Part shown: positions 1-12,124 of the stretch, piece by piece | Layout: each line of letters starts with the position of its first letter | How positions within the stretch are numbered: position 1 is the first letter of the stretch | Assembly (NCBI GenBank): GCA_000149265.1 | Contig: CH003410.1 | Span: forward strand, 830,963 to 894,962 | DNA: 64,000 nt | From: Ciona savignyi | Lineage: Eukaryota; Chordata; Ascidiacea; Phlebobranchia; Cionidae | Reading direction: 5' to 3' | Made by a program: the position numbers and the translations under genes | The notes under the pieces: generated by a model | Database searches by the model: none | What the model was told of the DNA's origin: nothing | What the model saw: only the letters and a program-made list of their open reading frames with translations

Positions 1-408
1 AGTGGCTGTTTTACAGTGTTGCGCAGTTAAAACATATTAAATATGCAGTGTTGCACAATCCAAAATCTAATAAGGGCTATTTAAGTGTTACGAAGTTAAA
101 ATTCAGTGGCTGTTTTACAGTGTTGCGCATTTAAAAAAAATTTAAATTGCAGTGTTGCACAATCAAAAATCTAATAAGGGATATTTAAGTGTTACGAAGT
201 TAAAAACTGAGTAGCTGTTTTACAGTGTTGTGCAATTAAAAATATTGGAATTATAGTGTTGCGCAATTAAAAATCAAATGAAAGCTATTTATGTGTTACG
301 AAGTAAAAAACTGAAGGGCTGTTTTACAGTGTTGCACAATTAAAAAATATTCAAATTGTAGTCAAAAATCTAATAAGAGCTATTTATGTGTTACGAAGCT
401 GTGCAATT
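1..408. repeat. ~104-bp tandem repeat, about four copies
   Basis: Units start near 1, 105, 210 and 313 with GGCTGTTTTACAGTGTTG, later GTGTTACGAAGT. The array lies in the GCN2 intron after exon 12 and may continue left of the window. Confidence 0.85.
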
Positions 409-439
409 TTAATATTGTATTTAAAAATAAATTTCCAGA

Positions 440-930
440 TTGTATATAAACGTTTAACTGTTTATTTATGGTTTTATTGCAATAGGAGTTTTTTTATAAT
501 TTTTCCTCAAACAATTATCTCAAAAACAAAATCTCTCATCGCTAAATAACATTGAAAATCCTTGACCTAAAAACGGCTAAACATTGATGTCCCTAAACTA
601 CCAAATACACCTTTAAAATTACTTCTGCAATGATTAATACAGTGGTACGACATGTTAATAAAAATGGCAAAACATTGCATACAAAAGTGTCAGATTAGAA
701 ACATCAGTTGGCAAATTTTTTATTTGCTGGCTAAATAAAAATTCATAAATTGTATAAACACGTTTTACTGTTGTTCACGGTTTTATTGCAATAGGAGTTT
801 TTTTATAATTTTTTTCAAACACTTAATCTCAAAAACAAAATCTCTCATCACTGAATAATATTTAAAATCCTTGACCTAAAACTCGCAAAACATCGCATAC
901 AAAAGTGGCGGATTGAACACCTCACCTTGA
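440..930. repeat. Diverged tandem duplication next to GCN2 exon 12
   Basis: 440-577 and about 747-880 share GGTTTTATTGCAATAGGAG and CAAAATCTCTCATC. 667-692 and 887-912 share GCAAAACAT(T/C)GCATACAAAAG. The second copy ends in exon 12. Confidence 0.75.
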
Positions 931-3900
931 TAAACTCGTGTTCCATCAGCTCGACGGTGGTGAATCGGAAACGGTCCTCAACTACAAGACAATTCTCGAG
1001 AAAGTTCTGGAAGACCATGGGAAGAGACGATGATATTTCCGGAGGGTAGTCTTGGACGGTGTGGCCCTGCGCAAGAGACAGCAAGAGCATGCCCTGGGAT
1101 GGTAAAGATTTGGTTAAAGGAGCGTACAAACTTTTAAAATGACCGTTGGGGTTTTTTAGAGAGTAAAGATCTGATTTTAAAAATGTACAAACTTTTAAAA
1201 TGACGGTTTGGAATTTTGTGATAAAAAAGATTTAATTTATAAACATGCTAACTTTTAAAATGGCTGTTATGGTTTTTGGGATAGAAAGAATTCGATAAAA
1301 AGAACTGCAAACTATCACAATTACTACTGGGCTTACGTTTAACAAACCAAATAATTTCAACATTCTTAAATAATAATTTGTCTTGATTGCGTATATTTTA
1401 AGGTAGGGCAGTCACTACCGAACCCAATATTCGTTTTTTATAGATTGAAAAAAAACATAACTTGAATCACATTCTGTAATAGCTCTAACTACCGGTCTGT
1501 TAACATGAGGTATTCCGACAATAACACATGTAATAACGCTCCCTACATACCTTTACTTTTCCTGGTGATAAACATAAATATTCTATATTAACATAAGCGG
1601 TTTCCCATACACAATGTAGAGGTGATTTTAAAAACAACAAAAAAATTCAGTTTTAAAGCTAAAAAGTATTCAATAATAACTTGAATAAAGCATAACTTCT
1701 ACAAGAACGCCAAAATTCCGGAATATTCCTTAAATATTCCACCATTAACCAGCAAAAAATGCACAGAAATACTAGAAAGATGAGCCACACCCACCAACCG
1801 CAAAATATCTCCTTTCTTGGTCGCTCTCGCTGGGATTCTGTCCTCACTGAATCTTACACCAGGTTGCGCAATACGTGACTCACTGTGCAGGTCTATCACT
1901 CTGTGGTGGTATGGGGGGGAGGTATTTATAATAAGTCTGGGTTCAATCATCATACTTAAATCATCGGACTAACAAATGTTGCTTGTCAACTGAACATACG
2001 AGTTATTTTTGTGTCATTCTTATTTTATTTGACAAATATTTTACCATTTAAACCCTACCGTATTTTGTGGATTTTATACGACGTTTTAAATTGTAGCCAT
2101 ATAGACGTTTCGTATACACACGCCACTTAACAAAATTATCGTAAAATTTTAAAAAAATTAATAAATATTGTTACCTCTTCTCTATGCTGTAATCTGCTAA
2201 TTTGATACAACCGTTAGTGGTTAGGAAGACACTGCTGGCCTGGAATGAAAAAATATATGAATTAAACTTAAAGTAGTACAATATTTAAAAGTACAATATG
2301 AATATGTGGACTGTCAAAAATAACAAAAATAGTTTTTAAATTGTAAAATAGAGTGACAATAGTAATAAGAGGCACAAAGAGCATTTCTAAAGAGTGAATG
2401 CCTAAAAAAACCCACAAAATTGCTAACAGTGTGATAAAAACAATAGCGTTAGTGCCAAAGTAACTTTTATTAGCGGACAAAAAACTTTCTTTATTTTTTC
2501 TAAACATGTGTTTTTAAAAAGAGGTTAATATGCCTACACTATTTTCCCCAATAGTGGAACAAAAAAACTTTTTTATATTTTTTTTCCTACACTTTTTTCC
2601 CAGCAATAGCTGTAGGTTTTAACCCTCTTGAGTTTCAATTGTTAAAAACCTATAGGAACTGGTGTACTCTTGTGGACAACAGACTTCTTAGCTCTTGCTT
2701 TTCGGAAGTTAATGTAGAAATAACATTACAATGGAAAAGAACGAACTAGACACTAACCATTGATTAGTTTATGATCTATGCACACTCTGTCGTAAATTTA
2801 CGAAATGCAAGTGTGGCGCACCTAGCTAACCCTTGCGGCGCAACCTTTTGACAACCTTTGGTTTAACCTCATACCTTGACATTCTTGTGAACAACAGACT
2901 TCTTATGCAGATAGTCGAGCGCCGCAAGAAGTTGCTCAGCGTAATTCCGAATCACCTCGATATTCACCCGTTCCTTGCTCGATAGTTTATGTTGGAGGCT
3001 GCCACCTTATGGACCGTAAGTAAGAATGTAAGTGCACCAACCTAACCGGTTCTTCTAAATACCCAATTTGGGCAGTGTGGGCAGTGTGTAGGCAGTGTGT
3101 CAAAGTTAGGGTTAGAGTTAGGGTTTTAAGTGTACTCACACTGCTTACGCATTGCTCGATAGTTTATGTTGGAGGCTGCCACCTTATGGTAGTGTAAGTA
3201 AGAATGACAACCCGATTATATGTATAATGTAACATACCACACAAACGCGATAATTTTAATATTGTGTTTCATGCGTTATATACAATGTTATTTTAATTTC
3301 AATAGTATATTGAATTGGAATGTACAACAATGACCAATCTGCTCGATATAAGTGCAAATTGCCACCAAAACGGAAAAAAATTAAAAGTTTTCGGCTATTG
3401 CAAGTTATTCATGAAAATCGTATGGTCTGCGCTTGCGTACATGCACAAATTGGAAGTTATCTATGCAAAAAAGCTAGAGAAATTTTTATAGTGCGACCTA
3501 TACGGTGGCACGACTGGTACATTTTTATACGGTACATTTTGATTACAACCAAATCAGTGAGAAATTCTTCTTGTTAAAAGTCAATAGAAAAGCCAATTTT
3601 GGAATCAGAATAAGCCTTATATATGGTTTGGATAAACAGTAGAACTCACCTATAACATACTGCTCCACGATGTGCAGTTCGATGAGACGTTCCACGTGAC
3701 TGTATCGTATACCGAGGTAAGGAACCAGGTTTTTGTGCGATAATTTAACAACAGAATTCAATTCCTGGAAATTAAAGTGGCGTTTTTAGCGTTCGAAACT
3801 TACCATTTGACACTAATTGTTTAATTATTTTTTAAAAAAGCAAAAATTTAACAACAGAATTCAATACCTGGAAATTAAATCAGCGTTTTTAGTGTCGGAA

Positions 3901-6900
3901 AATCCCATTAAAAAAACAAAAAACAGGACAAGTACCGTGTAAATAACTAAGCATATATAAATCTCAATAAAACTATTAGATACCCAGTACAATGTGTTGA
4001 GAGCTACCCAGTTTTAGCGTACATTCATAAGATTCGTTTATTCATTTGATAGTACAATAGTACAATGTCTTGTACCTCCAGTACAATGTCTTGGGAGCTA
4101 CCTAGGTTTAGCATATATTCATTGATTCATTTAATCAATTTATAACAAAATTATACCTGTTCGATAGTGTTGATGGATTTAAGATATTTGTCGAGTTTTG
4201 CTCGCTCAGCGTCTGTGAGCATGGAGTTACGTGGAGGACACGGTATCGTCCAGTGATGCACTGCCACCAACTCTCCACTCGTAGCGTCCATACCAGCGAA
4301 TACTGTGGAACCGTTGCTGCCTTTCCCTGTGGTGGGGGAGTGTGGGGGTTAGGGTATGCGAAGAGGTAAGTTTGGGTTTCCATCTCAACACATATAATAA
4401 AGGACATGTTATCTAACGTATGTTGAACACTACATAGTGCAAACTTCACAGCGGACTGTAATTTATAACTGCAAACCTGTGTGTAATGCACTATGTAGTG
4501 TTCAACACACGTTAGGTAATACGTCCTTTATTATAAGTGTGTCAAGATGGAAAGAAACCGACGAGAGAGATGCCTTATGCTTATATAGCCCGCAGGCTGC
4601 ATTACATAGAGATCTTAAATACTACACACTAGGATTTTGTGCAATAATTTAACAAGAAAATTTAATTCCCGGAATTTAAAGCAAGGTTTTTTAAAAACTC
4701 TTTTTTCAGACAAAAGTCAAATACAACCAAATTTCAAATTCTCACACCAACCTAAGCACTGTCCCTGGTGTATTGTTCGTCCCAATTTTCCAGGTATTTT
4801 TAATTCCACAACTCCAGACTTATTGCTGATGGTTTCGCTGAGGTTGGAACCTTCTTCGGATATCCTGCGTGGCCGATCTTCATAAATGAACATGATGAGA
4901 AAATGAGACATTTCTACTTTGTTTTAAAGAACGTACTGAGAAAACTATTTAAAACGTATGAAAATGTGTTAGAGACATTGTTTTACCATTTCACATTATG
5001 AACAGTCGCCACAAATTTTTTTTTTCTATAAATGGAATTGAATTCCAAAATTTAATTCCTTAAATGGTAGTTGGTTGTGTCCTTGGGAAAGACACTGAAC
5101 GAACATTGCATGAACTCAGCAGATTAATTGGTTCTACTGAATTAAAGGAACATGTGTATCATATACAACACACTGCAATAGCTCCGGTAACCTAACGGTA
5201 GGCGCGAGATAATCTGACGATTTCCCGTATGTTAACCCCCTTTCACTTTCACATTTAATGTAAGAAAATAATAATTTTAATGTAAGAAAAATGTTACCAG
5301 CCTTCTAAATATAACTGTCAGTTTAATTGACTTTAACAGAATTCATAACAACATCTAGAAATGAGCACCAGAAGGTCAAAAATTGAGTAAAATACCAGAA
5401 GACTGATGGTGATCTCTTTAAATTAGTATAAACTTATTGTAAGAAAAATATTACGAGCCTGTTAAATATAACTGTCAGGTTAATAGACTTTTAAGAAATT
5501 AACAACAACTTTTAATGATTATTTAAAGGTGGGAAATTGAATAAAATACCGGAAGACTGATGATGGTCTCTTTCTTCGCGTTTCAATTTGCGAATTTGTT
5601 TTTCTTCATTTTGTCTTCTCGCTAATTCCTCTTCTATTTCTTTCATCTGAAAGGTTTTAAGAATTCATTTCACTAATTAAACATCTTTTAAGTAATGGAT
5701 AGCGGCAATTTTGTAATATATATTTATATTCTATATATATATAAATAATTTGTAGTGCTATATCAGTACCAGATTTATAAAACAGATAAATGATAAATTT
5801 TAGGGCCAAAGAAATACAATTTTTACAAACACAGGTGTTAACTTGTAGATATAAAAACATTCCAATGATTTGACACATAAATGGGGTGAGGGGGGGATTT
5901 GACATATTAGGGCTAGGATGTCCAACCTGTGGCCAGGCTGAGATTTTTTGTGCGGCCCGCTAGTCATTTTCACTCCAAGTAGTATTTTATACTTTTAATC
6001 TTAGCCTAATTAAAAATGTATCAGTCAGCTTTTAGGGGCGCACAGTAATAGTAGGTTATAGTATGGGAGCAACAGGAATACAGGATTATATATAACTATA
6101 ATGGTTTTTAACTGTTTCTTTATGTACCCATTTTTCTTAAAATTTAATAGGTTCAGCGGCCCATTGAATTATTTTAAGTGACAATGCGACCCACTACAAT
6201 TAAAGTTTGGACATCCCTGTATTAAGGGATGCAATTAGACAAACAAGTGTCTATATTGCACCTGTATTTCTTTTCTCCTTCGTTCGATCTCTTTTTTCTT
6301 ATTTTCCTCCTGTGCTGCTCTCTCGAGCTGCCTCTGTTTGTTCCTCACCATTTCCTCATGCGCAGATTTGTACTGGGGAACGCTGTGCATGTGCAGGAAC
6401 TCCTGATATTACTCACCCCGTTAAAATAACAAAATAATATCTACCATACAATTATTTTACATTGTGCATCCCTATCATACAGTACACTGCACCTCATCTA
6501 ATAAGTATGCGAACATATGGTTTGATTGCTTGTTTACATTAAAACTTTACTAAAATTGTTACACTAATTAATTTTTTTTTATTTCATGTGGATTTTCCTA
6601 TAAATGGATATTTGTTAGACTACCTTGAGCCAATTGTCTAAAAAATTCTTAGATTAAAATTGAAGTTTAAGCTAAAATAAAAACACGTATTGAAATTAGT
6701 TTTTACACGCTTTATTAATGATAAATAATACTTAGATTGCATCATGCCCTTGATCTGGTTACCCTTGCTATTGCACTTAAATAAGATATAGATATTGCTA
6801 TAGATTTTTGTTTAAATTACCACCGACAGGGTTTAGACACTGTTGTAAGTGACCAAAGGCACAATCAACCAGGTAGCAGCAGGTTTCAACCAAATACACT

Positions 6901-8549
6901 TCACTTCATGCTGACTATCCAACAAAGTACCACCGATTTCAACAAAATATTAATCGAAATCGAACATGAAAAAATGGTTAAATCACCTTGGTAAACTGAG
7001 CTATTTCAAGCACCATCACTTCACCCTTCAGCGTCTTGCAGAGGTTTTTGATCCCAGCTTCCAAATCATTCACTGCCTCTTCCGATAGTCCTTTCGCATT
7101 TTCCAACTTTAAATCGGGTAAGCTAAGAAGGGATTAATGTGATATATTATACAAGAGCATAAAAATATTTTTATGAGGTTAACTTGACTAATATAACTGA
7201 TAGTGATTTATGAGAAAAATATTGCAATTTTTGCATAGATTGGATACGACAGTGTTGAGTAAAATACACTGAACCCTTGAACTACTGATAAATCATAAAT
7301 ATCAGCCTGTAATAAATTTGTATCTAAATCTCTCAAAAATACAGAAATCTAAAACTGTATGATAGACTTAGGCAATGGGGACTCTATCTATTTATCAAAA
7401 TTACGGGTGATAAAAGCCAAAAGTGTAAAAAATTCCAAAACTAACTGCGCAAATTTGATGGTAGTTTAATTGACATTAACCGATTTCAGTTAATATAAAC
7501 AAAAATTGGCACTAAAAATGATGGCTGAGTTGTACTTGTGTAAGAGTTAAGACAGTATAAAAATCTTGTTTTTAAAAAAGCGACTAAAATTATACTTTAA
7601 TCTCCACCTGTCAGGGTATGTTGGGGTGAACTTAATCTTGAGGTCGATCTCAGTGGAGGACTCCTTCTTCCCACTCATGCCCTCTTGTGGACGGAGGTGG
7701 AGGAGCAACTCCGGAGCACGGGGAACCTGGGGTTTGAAAGTCGGATGAATTTACAACTTTGAATCTTAAACTATTACTGACAAATTGAATAAGAGGTGAC
7801 ATAATTACCCTAAAAATAACACTTACCCATTAATCCAACTATGGAAACATGTTATTGTGACAAGCTTTTTCAATAGATTTTTAAAATACAATTTTATATC
7901 ACATTGAACTTATTGGAAAGGGTGACTCTAAATACCAAGTGTGGGCAGTATGGGCAGTGTGTGCACAATTTAAACCCTTACCCTACTTCTAGCACACTGC
8001 CTACAAACTGCCCACACTGGGTATTTAAAGGAACCGATCGGAAACAGTCTGAAACCAGATGATTACTGGGTTGAATTACAATCTAAAAGTCTCGCTAAAA
8101 CATCACAACACATTTAGTTCCAGTAGTCCGATGTTTGGCACAAGGTAATCTGACGATGACTTGCATGATAACACTTATAATACCCTGTCCTGCTGATGTA
8201 GTAAAATAAAAGCACACTGGAGTCGAGTTAATCTGACGATTGCCCGTGTGATATTGGGCCTTTTTCCACTCGCGGGGCTTAAAAGAAATGATATGATATT
8301 CATGTATATCCGTGAATGGGAAAACCAGGGGGCTGACGATGACTCGTATGATAACACCTTTATTGCATTTTCACATGGACCAGAATAAACATGATCATAC
8401 CATATTTCATGTAAAAAAATACATTTCCATCTGACCTTCCATTTGTCTTGCTTCCTAAGGTCCTGAACCTCATCCCCAAATATGGACTGGAGGATCTCGA
8501 GCTCGTCTTCCTGCCGCTCCTGGTACGACTCTCCGTCGATCGTTGTCAT
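926..8549 (-). CDS. EIF2AK4: eIF2-alpha kinase GCN2, 5' half (partial, runs off left edge)
   Basis: GCN2 is the cytosolic kinase that senses uncharged tRNA and phosphorylates eIF2-alpha. Visible exons in transcript order: 8436-8549, 7608-7726, 6987-7122, 6262-6402, 5550-5646, 4752-4877, 4157-4326, 3650-3764, 2875-3005, 2175-2239, 1795-1936, 926-1093; all phases join, giving about 508 codons. Residues 1-123 form the RWD (GCN1-binding) domain, with [19 protein letters not shown] and [12 protein letters not shown]. Residues 124-202 are a Lys/Glu-rich coiled linker. From about 240 comes the pseudokinase: [10 protein letters not shown] loop, [25 protein letters not shown] (no HRD Asp), LADYSIEKR in place of DFG, and [10 protein letters not shown]. 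The active kinase, HisRS-like and C-terminal domains must lie left of base 1. The start is the ATG opening the RWD domain. The exon 11 acceptor is ambiguous (1936 or 1900, both in frame). Introns hold repeats and splice-edge copies. Identity is very likely from domain order and motifs. Confidence 0.93.
1126..1310. repeat. ~62-bp tandem repeat, three copies
   Basis: Each unit begins ACTTTTAAAATG(A/G)C and contains a diverged A-rich tail. The array is just beside the GCN2 exon 12 acceptor (1093). Confidence 0.75.
4394..4543. repeat. Short inverted-repeat (MITE-like) hairpin
   Basis: Arms of about 48 bp (GTTGAACACTACATAGTGCA and its inverse) bracket a 45-bp loop in the GCN2 intron between exons 6 and 7. 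No target duplication was recognised. Confidence 0.7.
5071..5260 (+). repeat. tRNA-derived SINE (family A), 5'-truncated
   Basis: Contains the body (TTGTGTCCTTGGG, ACACACTGCAATAGCTCCGG) without the tRNA-like head; GCN2 intron 5. Confidence 0.75.
5274..5576. repeat. ~150-bp tandem duplication reaching into GCN2 exon 5
   Basis: Copies at 5274-5419 and 5429-5573 share TGTAAGAAAAAT, AAATATAACTGTCAG and the exon edge AATACC(A/G)GAAGACTGATG. Only the second is read as exon 5. Confidence 0.75.
5913..6219. mobile_element. hAT-type MITE
   Basis: Imperfect termini (AGGATGTCCAACC left, GTTTGGACATCCCTG right) lie between near-identical 8-mers TATTAGGG and TATTAAGG. The element lies in GCN2 intron 4, 43 bp from the exon 4 donor. 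Confidence 0.75.
7931..8026. repeat. Small foldback repeat
   Basis: AAATACC(A/C)AGTGTGGGCAGT at the left pairs with its inverse at the right. A related degraded piece sits at 3054-3145. The element lies in GCN2 intron 1. Confidence 0.65.
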
Positions 8550-8800
8550 GGCAACAAAGCAATCGCGACCATCATTTTCTCAAAACCATCTTAACTCTAC
8601 ATAGTCTAAAAGGGCAGCGATGTTGTCTGTTGTGCTTATCACTGTGAAAACATGCAGTCACGTCGGTATAAAATTCACTAGGCACTAATTAAATTAAACC
8701 CATACATTGTACAGCAAAAACAGTAAAGTTTTCTGCCATTCTTAAAACCATTTTAAATAAAAAATTGCCTAAGAAAAAATAATTTTCATGATTGCTGTGA

Positions 8801-10210
8801 TTAAGAAGTCTCTTCCACCCCATTTTTATCGTGGTTTGAAAAATATTTATCCCGGAAAGAATTATGTCCCTGGAAAACTGAACTAAATATAGAAGCGCCG
8901 TTATTTTCACAGTTACTGCAGGTCGCCACTTTTTCCATCACGATTAGCCGCCTTGAAGAATGACTGTTTAGCGCCTGCTCGTGGTTGTAAAGCAGTTTTA
9001 AAGCGCTGTGTTTCGGAATGACTTCTGATGAATAATCCGCTCTGTAAACAGGCAACCAGTACACCAATCTTCCACCTAAAACGAGAAATTGCGAAGCAAA
9101 GTTTAACAAGTCCTTGAAAACGTCATCCAGATGGTATTGAGTTTGCTCCGGAAAGTGAATCAAACCAGGTTCTAACTCTGGAATTGCAGGGTTATCTTTT
9201 TTAGATCCGACTTTTGAACATGCTTCCCTGATTCCATATGGAGGATCTGTAATTATGGCATCAAACAGTCCCATTTTATTAGCATTCCAAGGGTGACATG
9301 CGGCATCACAAAGCAAAATGTCCAAGTACTGCGTCTCGAGCCCGTATTCTAACAACGTGTGTCGGATGGTTTCGTCTTTTTGCCTCCATCCAGCTCCTTT
9401 CCGCGACGAGCGTCCTCTAGCATGGATGATGTTGTAGTTAATGTCGCAGCCAAGAACGTAACCACCGAAATGAGCCGCTGGTATCAATAAACTCCCAGTA
9501 CCGACAAATGGGTCGCACACCAACGAGTTCTTCCCCACCCTGGCAAGATTCGTCATGAGAACACTCAGCATGACATCCATAGAGGTGTTGCCTATAAACT
9601 TTCGTTTTTTCAGACTAAACTTTTCTATCAAATGACGCTGACCGTTACACAGAAATCGCCCGAACAAAACAAAATCAGGCACTTCAGGCGATTGGCCATT
9701 GACACGAGTAGTGTAATCTTCCACCAAATAAAACTCGCCGGAAGGTTTATTCAAGTCAACCCTTCCCTCAAATGGCAATACATCTTCCAATAGATTAATC
9801 CGATCAATTTGCATTTGAGATGATAACTTCTTCCCCATTCCCTTAACCCTAATAGCAAAGCTTTCTGTTTTGGCAAAGCAATGTTCTTTGCGCGTCAAAG
9901 GATAATTCAATATCGATTGTTTTAACTTGGAATAGTCTGTCCCGTACCCCCATACTTCAAATGCGGACATCGCGCACACAGAACGGGACATGACATCTCT
10001 GACGTTTTGTTCCGTCACTCCTTCCAAAATTAACCATTTTGAAAATGATTTTTTACAATCAATCGACGATTTACTTTTGTCAATGAAATCAGAACTTAAA
10101 TCAATCCCAAAATAACGTGCAATGGACTCCAGTTCAGATATGTGACTCAGTAATTTATCTTGGGCAAATAAAATTAAATACTTGCATTTAAATTCTATAC
10201 AATTACTCAT
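8801..10210 (-). CDS. TRMT11: tRNA (guanine-10-N2)-methyltransferase TRMT11, intronless
   Basis: Catalytic subunit of the Trm11-Trm112 enzyme that makes m2G10 in tRNA, using S-adenosylmethionine. The single open exon encodes 469 residues; human TRMT11 has about 463. The N-terminal third matches the THUMP-type RNA-binding region (SRSVCAMSAFEVWGYG at about 75-90). Then come RKFIGNTSMD (203-212), SAM-binding motif I DPFVGTGS (233-240), acidic loop GCDINYN, and the catalytic DPPYGIRE (323-330). The tail ends in FQGHNSFRDKYF, as in vertebrate orthologues. The open frame extends 40 codons further upstream to 10330, but homology begins at the ATG at 10210. GCN2 starts 251 bp downstream on the same strand. 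A pyrimidine-rich acceptor-like CCCTTTTAG near 8606 lies between the genes, so shared transcription is possible. Lack of introns among intron-rich neighbours could mean an old retrocopy, but the frame and motifs are intact. Confidence 0.95.
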   Translation of the reverse strand: MSNCIEFKCKYLILFAQDKLLSHISELESIARYFGIDLSSDFIDKSKSSIDCKKSFSKWLILEGVTEQNVRDVMSRSVCAMSAFEVWGYGTDYSKLKQSILNYPLTRKEHCFAKTESFAIRVKGMGKKLSSQMQIDRINLLEDVLPFEGRVDLNKPSGEFYLVEDYTTRVNGQSPEVPDFVLFGRFLCNGQRHLIEKFSLKKRKFIGNTSMDVMLSVLMTNLARVGKNSLVCDPFVGTGSLLIPAAHFGGYVLGCDINYNIIHARGRSSRKGAGWRQKDETIRHTLLEYGLETQYLDILLCDAACHPWNANKMGLFDAIITDPPYGIREACSKVGSKKDNPAIPELEPGLIHFPEQTQYHLDDVFKDLLNFASQFLVLGGRLVYWLPVYRADYSSEVIPKHSALKLLYNHEQALNSHSSRRLIVMEKVATCSNCENNGASIFSSVFQGHNSFRDKYFSNHDKNGVEETS

Positions 10211-12124
10211 TGTTAATATGAAAAACTTAAACACACTGAAAATAATTGAATTGTATTTATGAGTTAATTGTGTTAAAATATATTTACAATAAAAATAAAC
10301 AACAACCGGGAGGGGACAAGGGTAAATCATGAATGGAACGGTTATATTAGTGACGAAATGCTTCTTCTAGCTTATGATATACCCTGTCCCACTCATGTTG
10401 TAACCAGTCCCCCTAAAGTAAATGACGAAATACCCCGTCCTGCTCCCGTATGGAAAGTACGTCAATTTTCGCCGAGATCTCGAGTGTGCACACGCCAAAT
10501 ATTTAAGTGTGCAGTATGCAAACGTTCAAGAGTGCACACTTCAAATGTGCACAAAATCTCCTTTTTATTACTATTTTGTAAAAATCTTAAACAAACATAT
10601 GTTTGCACACTGCACACTTAAATATTTGGCGTGTGCCTTGACATTAATGTTAGGGTTGGGGTTAAAGTTAGTTCTGGGGTTGAGATTAGTGTTTGAGACA
10701 GGGTTAGAATCCAGTATGGAAAGTACGGCAGCTGCACACTCGAGTTTTTTTATTTCCTGCGTCTTTGCACACTTGGGTATTTTTACACACGCTCGTGAGC
10801 TGGCAGTATAAACATCGTATAATTTCCAACAAACCTGTAAACCTACCTCTGGACCTCGGGTAATTTACTGTCAGTACGTGTTTTGTTACGTAGATAGATA
10901 TGTTAGCTGATGGACACGATAAATTTAGAATAGAATAATACGTTTGTTTAAGATTTTTACAAAATAGTAATAAAAAGGAGATTGTGTGCACACTTAAAGT
11001 GTGCACTCTTGGACGTTTGCACACTGCACACTTAAATATATTGGCGTGTGCACACTCGAGATCTCGGCGAAAATTGACGTACTTTCCATACGGGGTTAGA
11101 ATTACTTTATATAGCAATCTAAGTGATCCAAGCGCTCCAAGCGATCCTGTAGTATTTAGTACCCCTAATTTAGTAGAACTCATTACTCCGCTAGGTTGAG
11201 GCACAAGCTAATACTTGAATATTCGTTCTCTTGTAAATATACCTCGTTTCGTCCTGTTTACCGGCTTCGGGACCGCCAATTTTTACCCCATCCAGCGATA
11301 CGAAAAGGGAACAAACTGAACGAACTGCAGTCATGCGTATTTTATTTACTCGCACCACGTTCATTGTGGCAAAAAAATCTGTCAAACTGAATTACGGTAC
11401 GTCGGCGCTAAATTAGTACGGCAGTACTAAAGCGGCAAAACAACATAAAATCAGCATAAATCACCGAAATGTGAAATCGTAGACCTAAAATAAAAAAAAT
11501 ATACAATAAATGATTAGCGAGATATATGCTGGACATGCATTTTACGTTTTTTTAATTATCTATTAAATTTTTAAGTTCTCAGTGTCCAACTGTTTTTATA
11601 CACCTAGTAATAGTATATACCTGCCGTTAGAGTGTTCGTTTGGAAGGATTGGAAAACTGTGTTATTCTAATTTTTTGTTTATTTTTACTTTTTATGTAAT
11701 ACCTTTAATACCTTCTTTAAAATTTGGGGTAGAATGTTTTTTCCAGTCCCAACTTCTTGGATAAAAAATAATTAACGTGCCGAAAATCGGGAATTCCCGT
11801 CGTTGATTAATCTAAAATATACAACAGAATATTTAATACACATCTGCTAACAACTCTACAAGTTAATTTTAATTAAATATTTCTTCCTGATAATTGGCTA
11901 TTAGTAATAAATTAAATTATTATAATATGTTGTTTACAAATTTAATTCTATAATATTTAAAATCTCTATAGAATACAATTCGATAATCGTATGGTTGTCT
12001 GGACAAAGTAACGCTATTTTACGAAATATTTGTTTTATTTTTAACGAAAATTATTCATCAATTTTACTATTAAAACAATGATTTTTTTCTCCAGCATCTG
12101 TAAAATACATTGTAAACTACAAAT
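10211..12124. other. Intergenic, TRMT11 to ERICH2 (divergent)
   Basis: Besides the palindrome, 10639-10710 and 11100-11172 are pieces of MITE family 2. The stretch 11400-12124 is very AT-rich with nothing recognised. A bidirectional promoter would have to lie here. Confidence 0.6.
10445..11094. mobile_element. Large palindromic element, 154-bp arms
   Basis: 10445-10598 pairs with 10941-11094 (CCCGTATGGAAAGTACGTCA and its inverse at the ends). The loop holds a further partial inverse copy at about 10600-10637 and a second end-like GTATGGAAAGTACGGCAGC at 10714, so it is composite. It lies between TRMT11 and ERICH2. Confidence 0.8.

Noticed and set aside
3105..3130. Telomere-like GTTAGGG repeats
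   Set aside because: Only two or three imperfect units, embedded in a degraded foldback repeat.
10422..10811. 129-residue frame with GLGLKLVLGL repeats
   Set aside because: The sequence is MITE core and palindrome arm; the same Leu/Gly run appears in other MITE copies.
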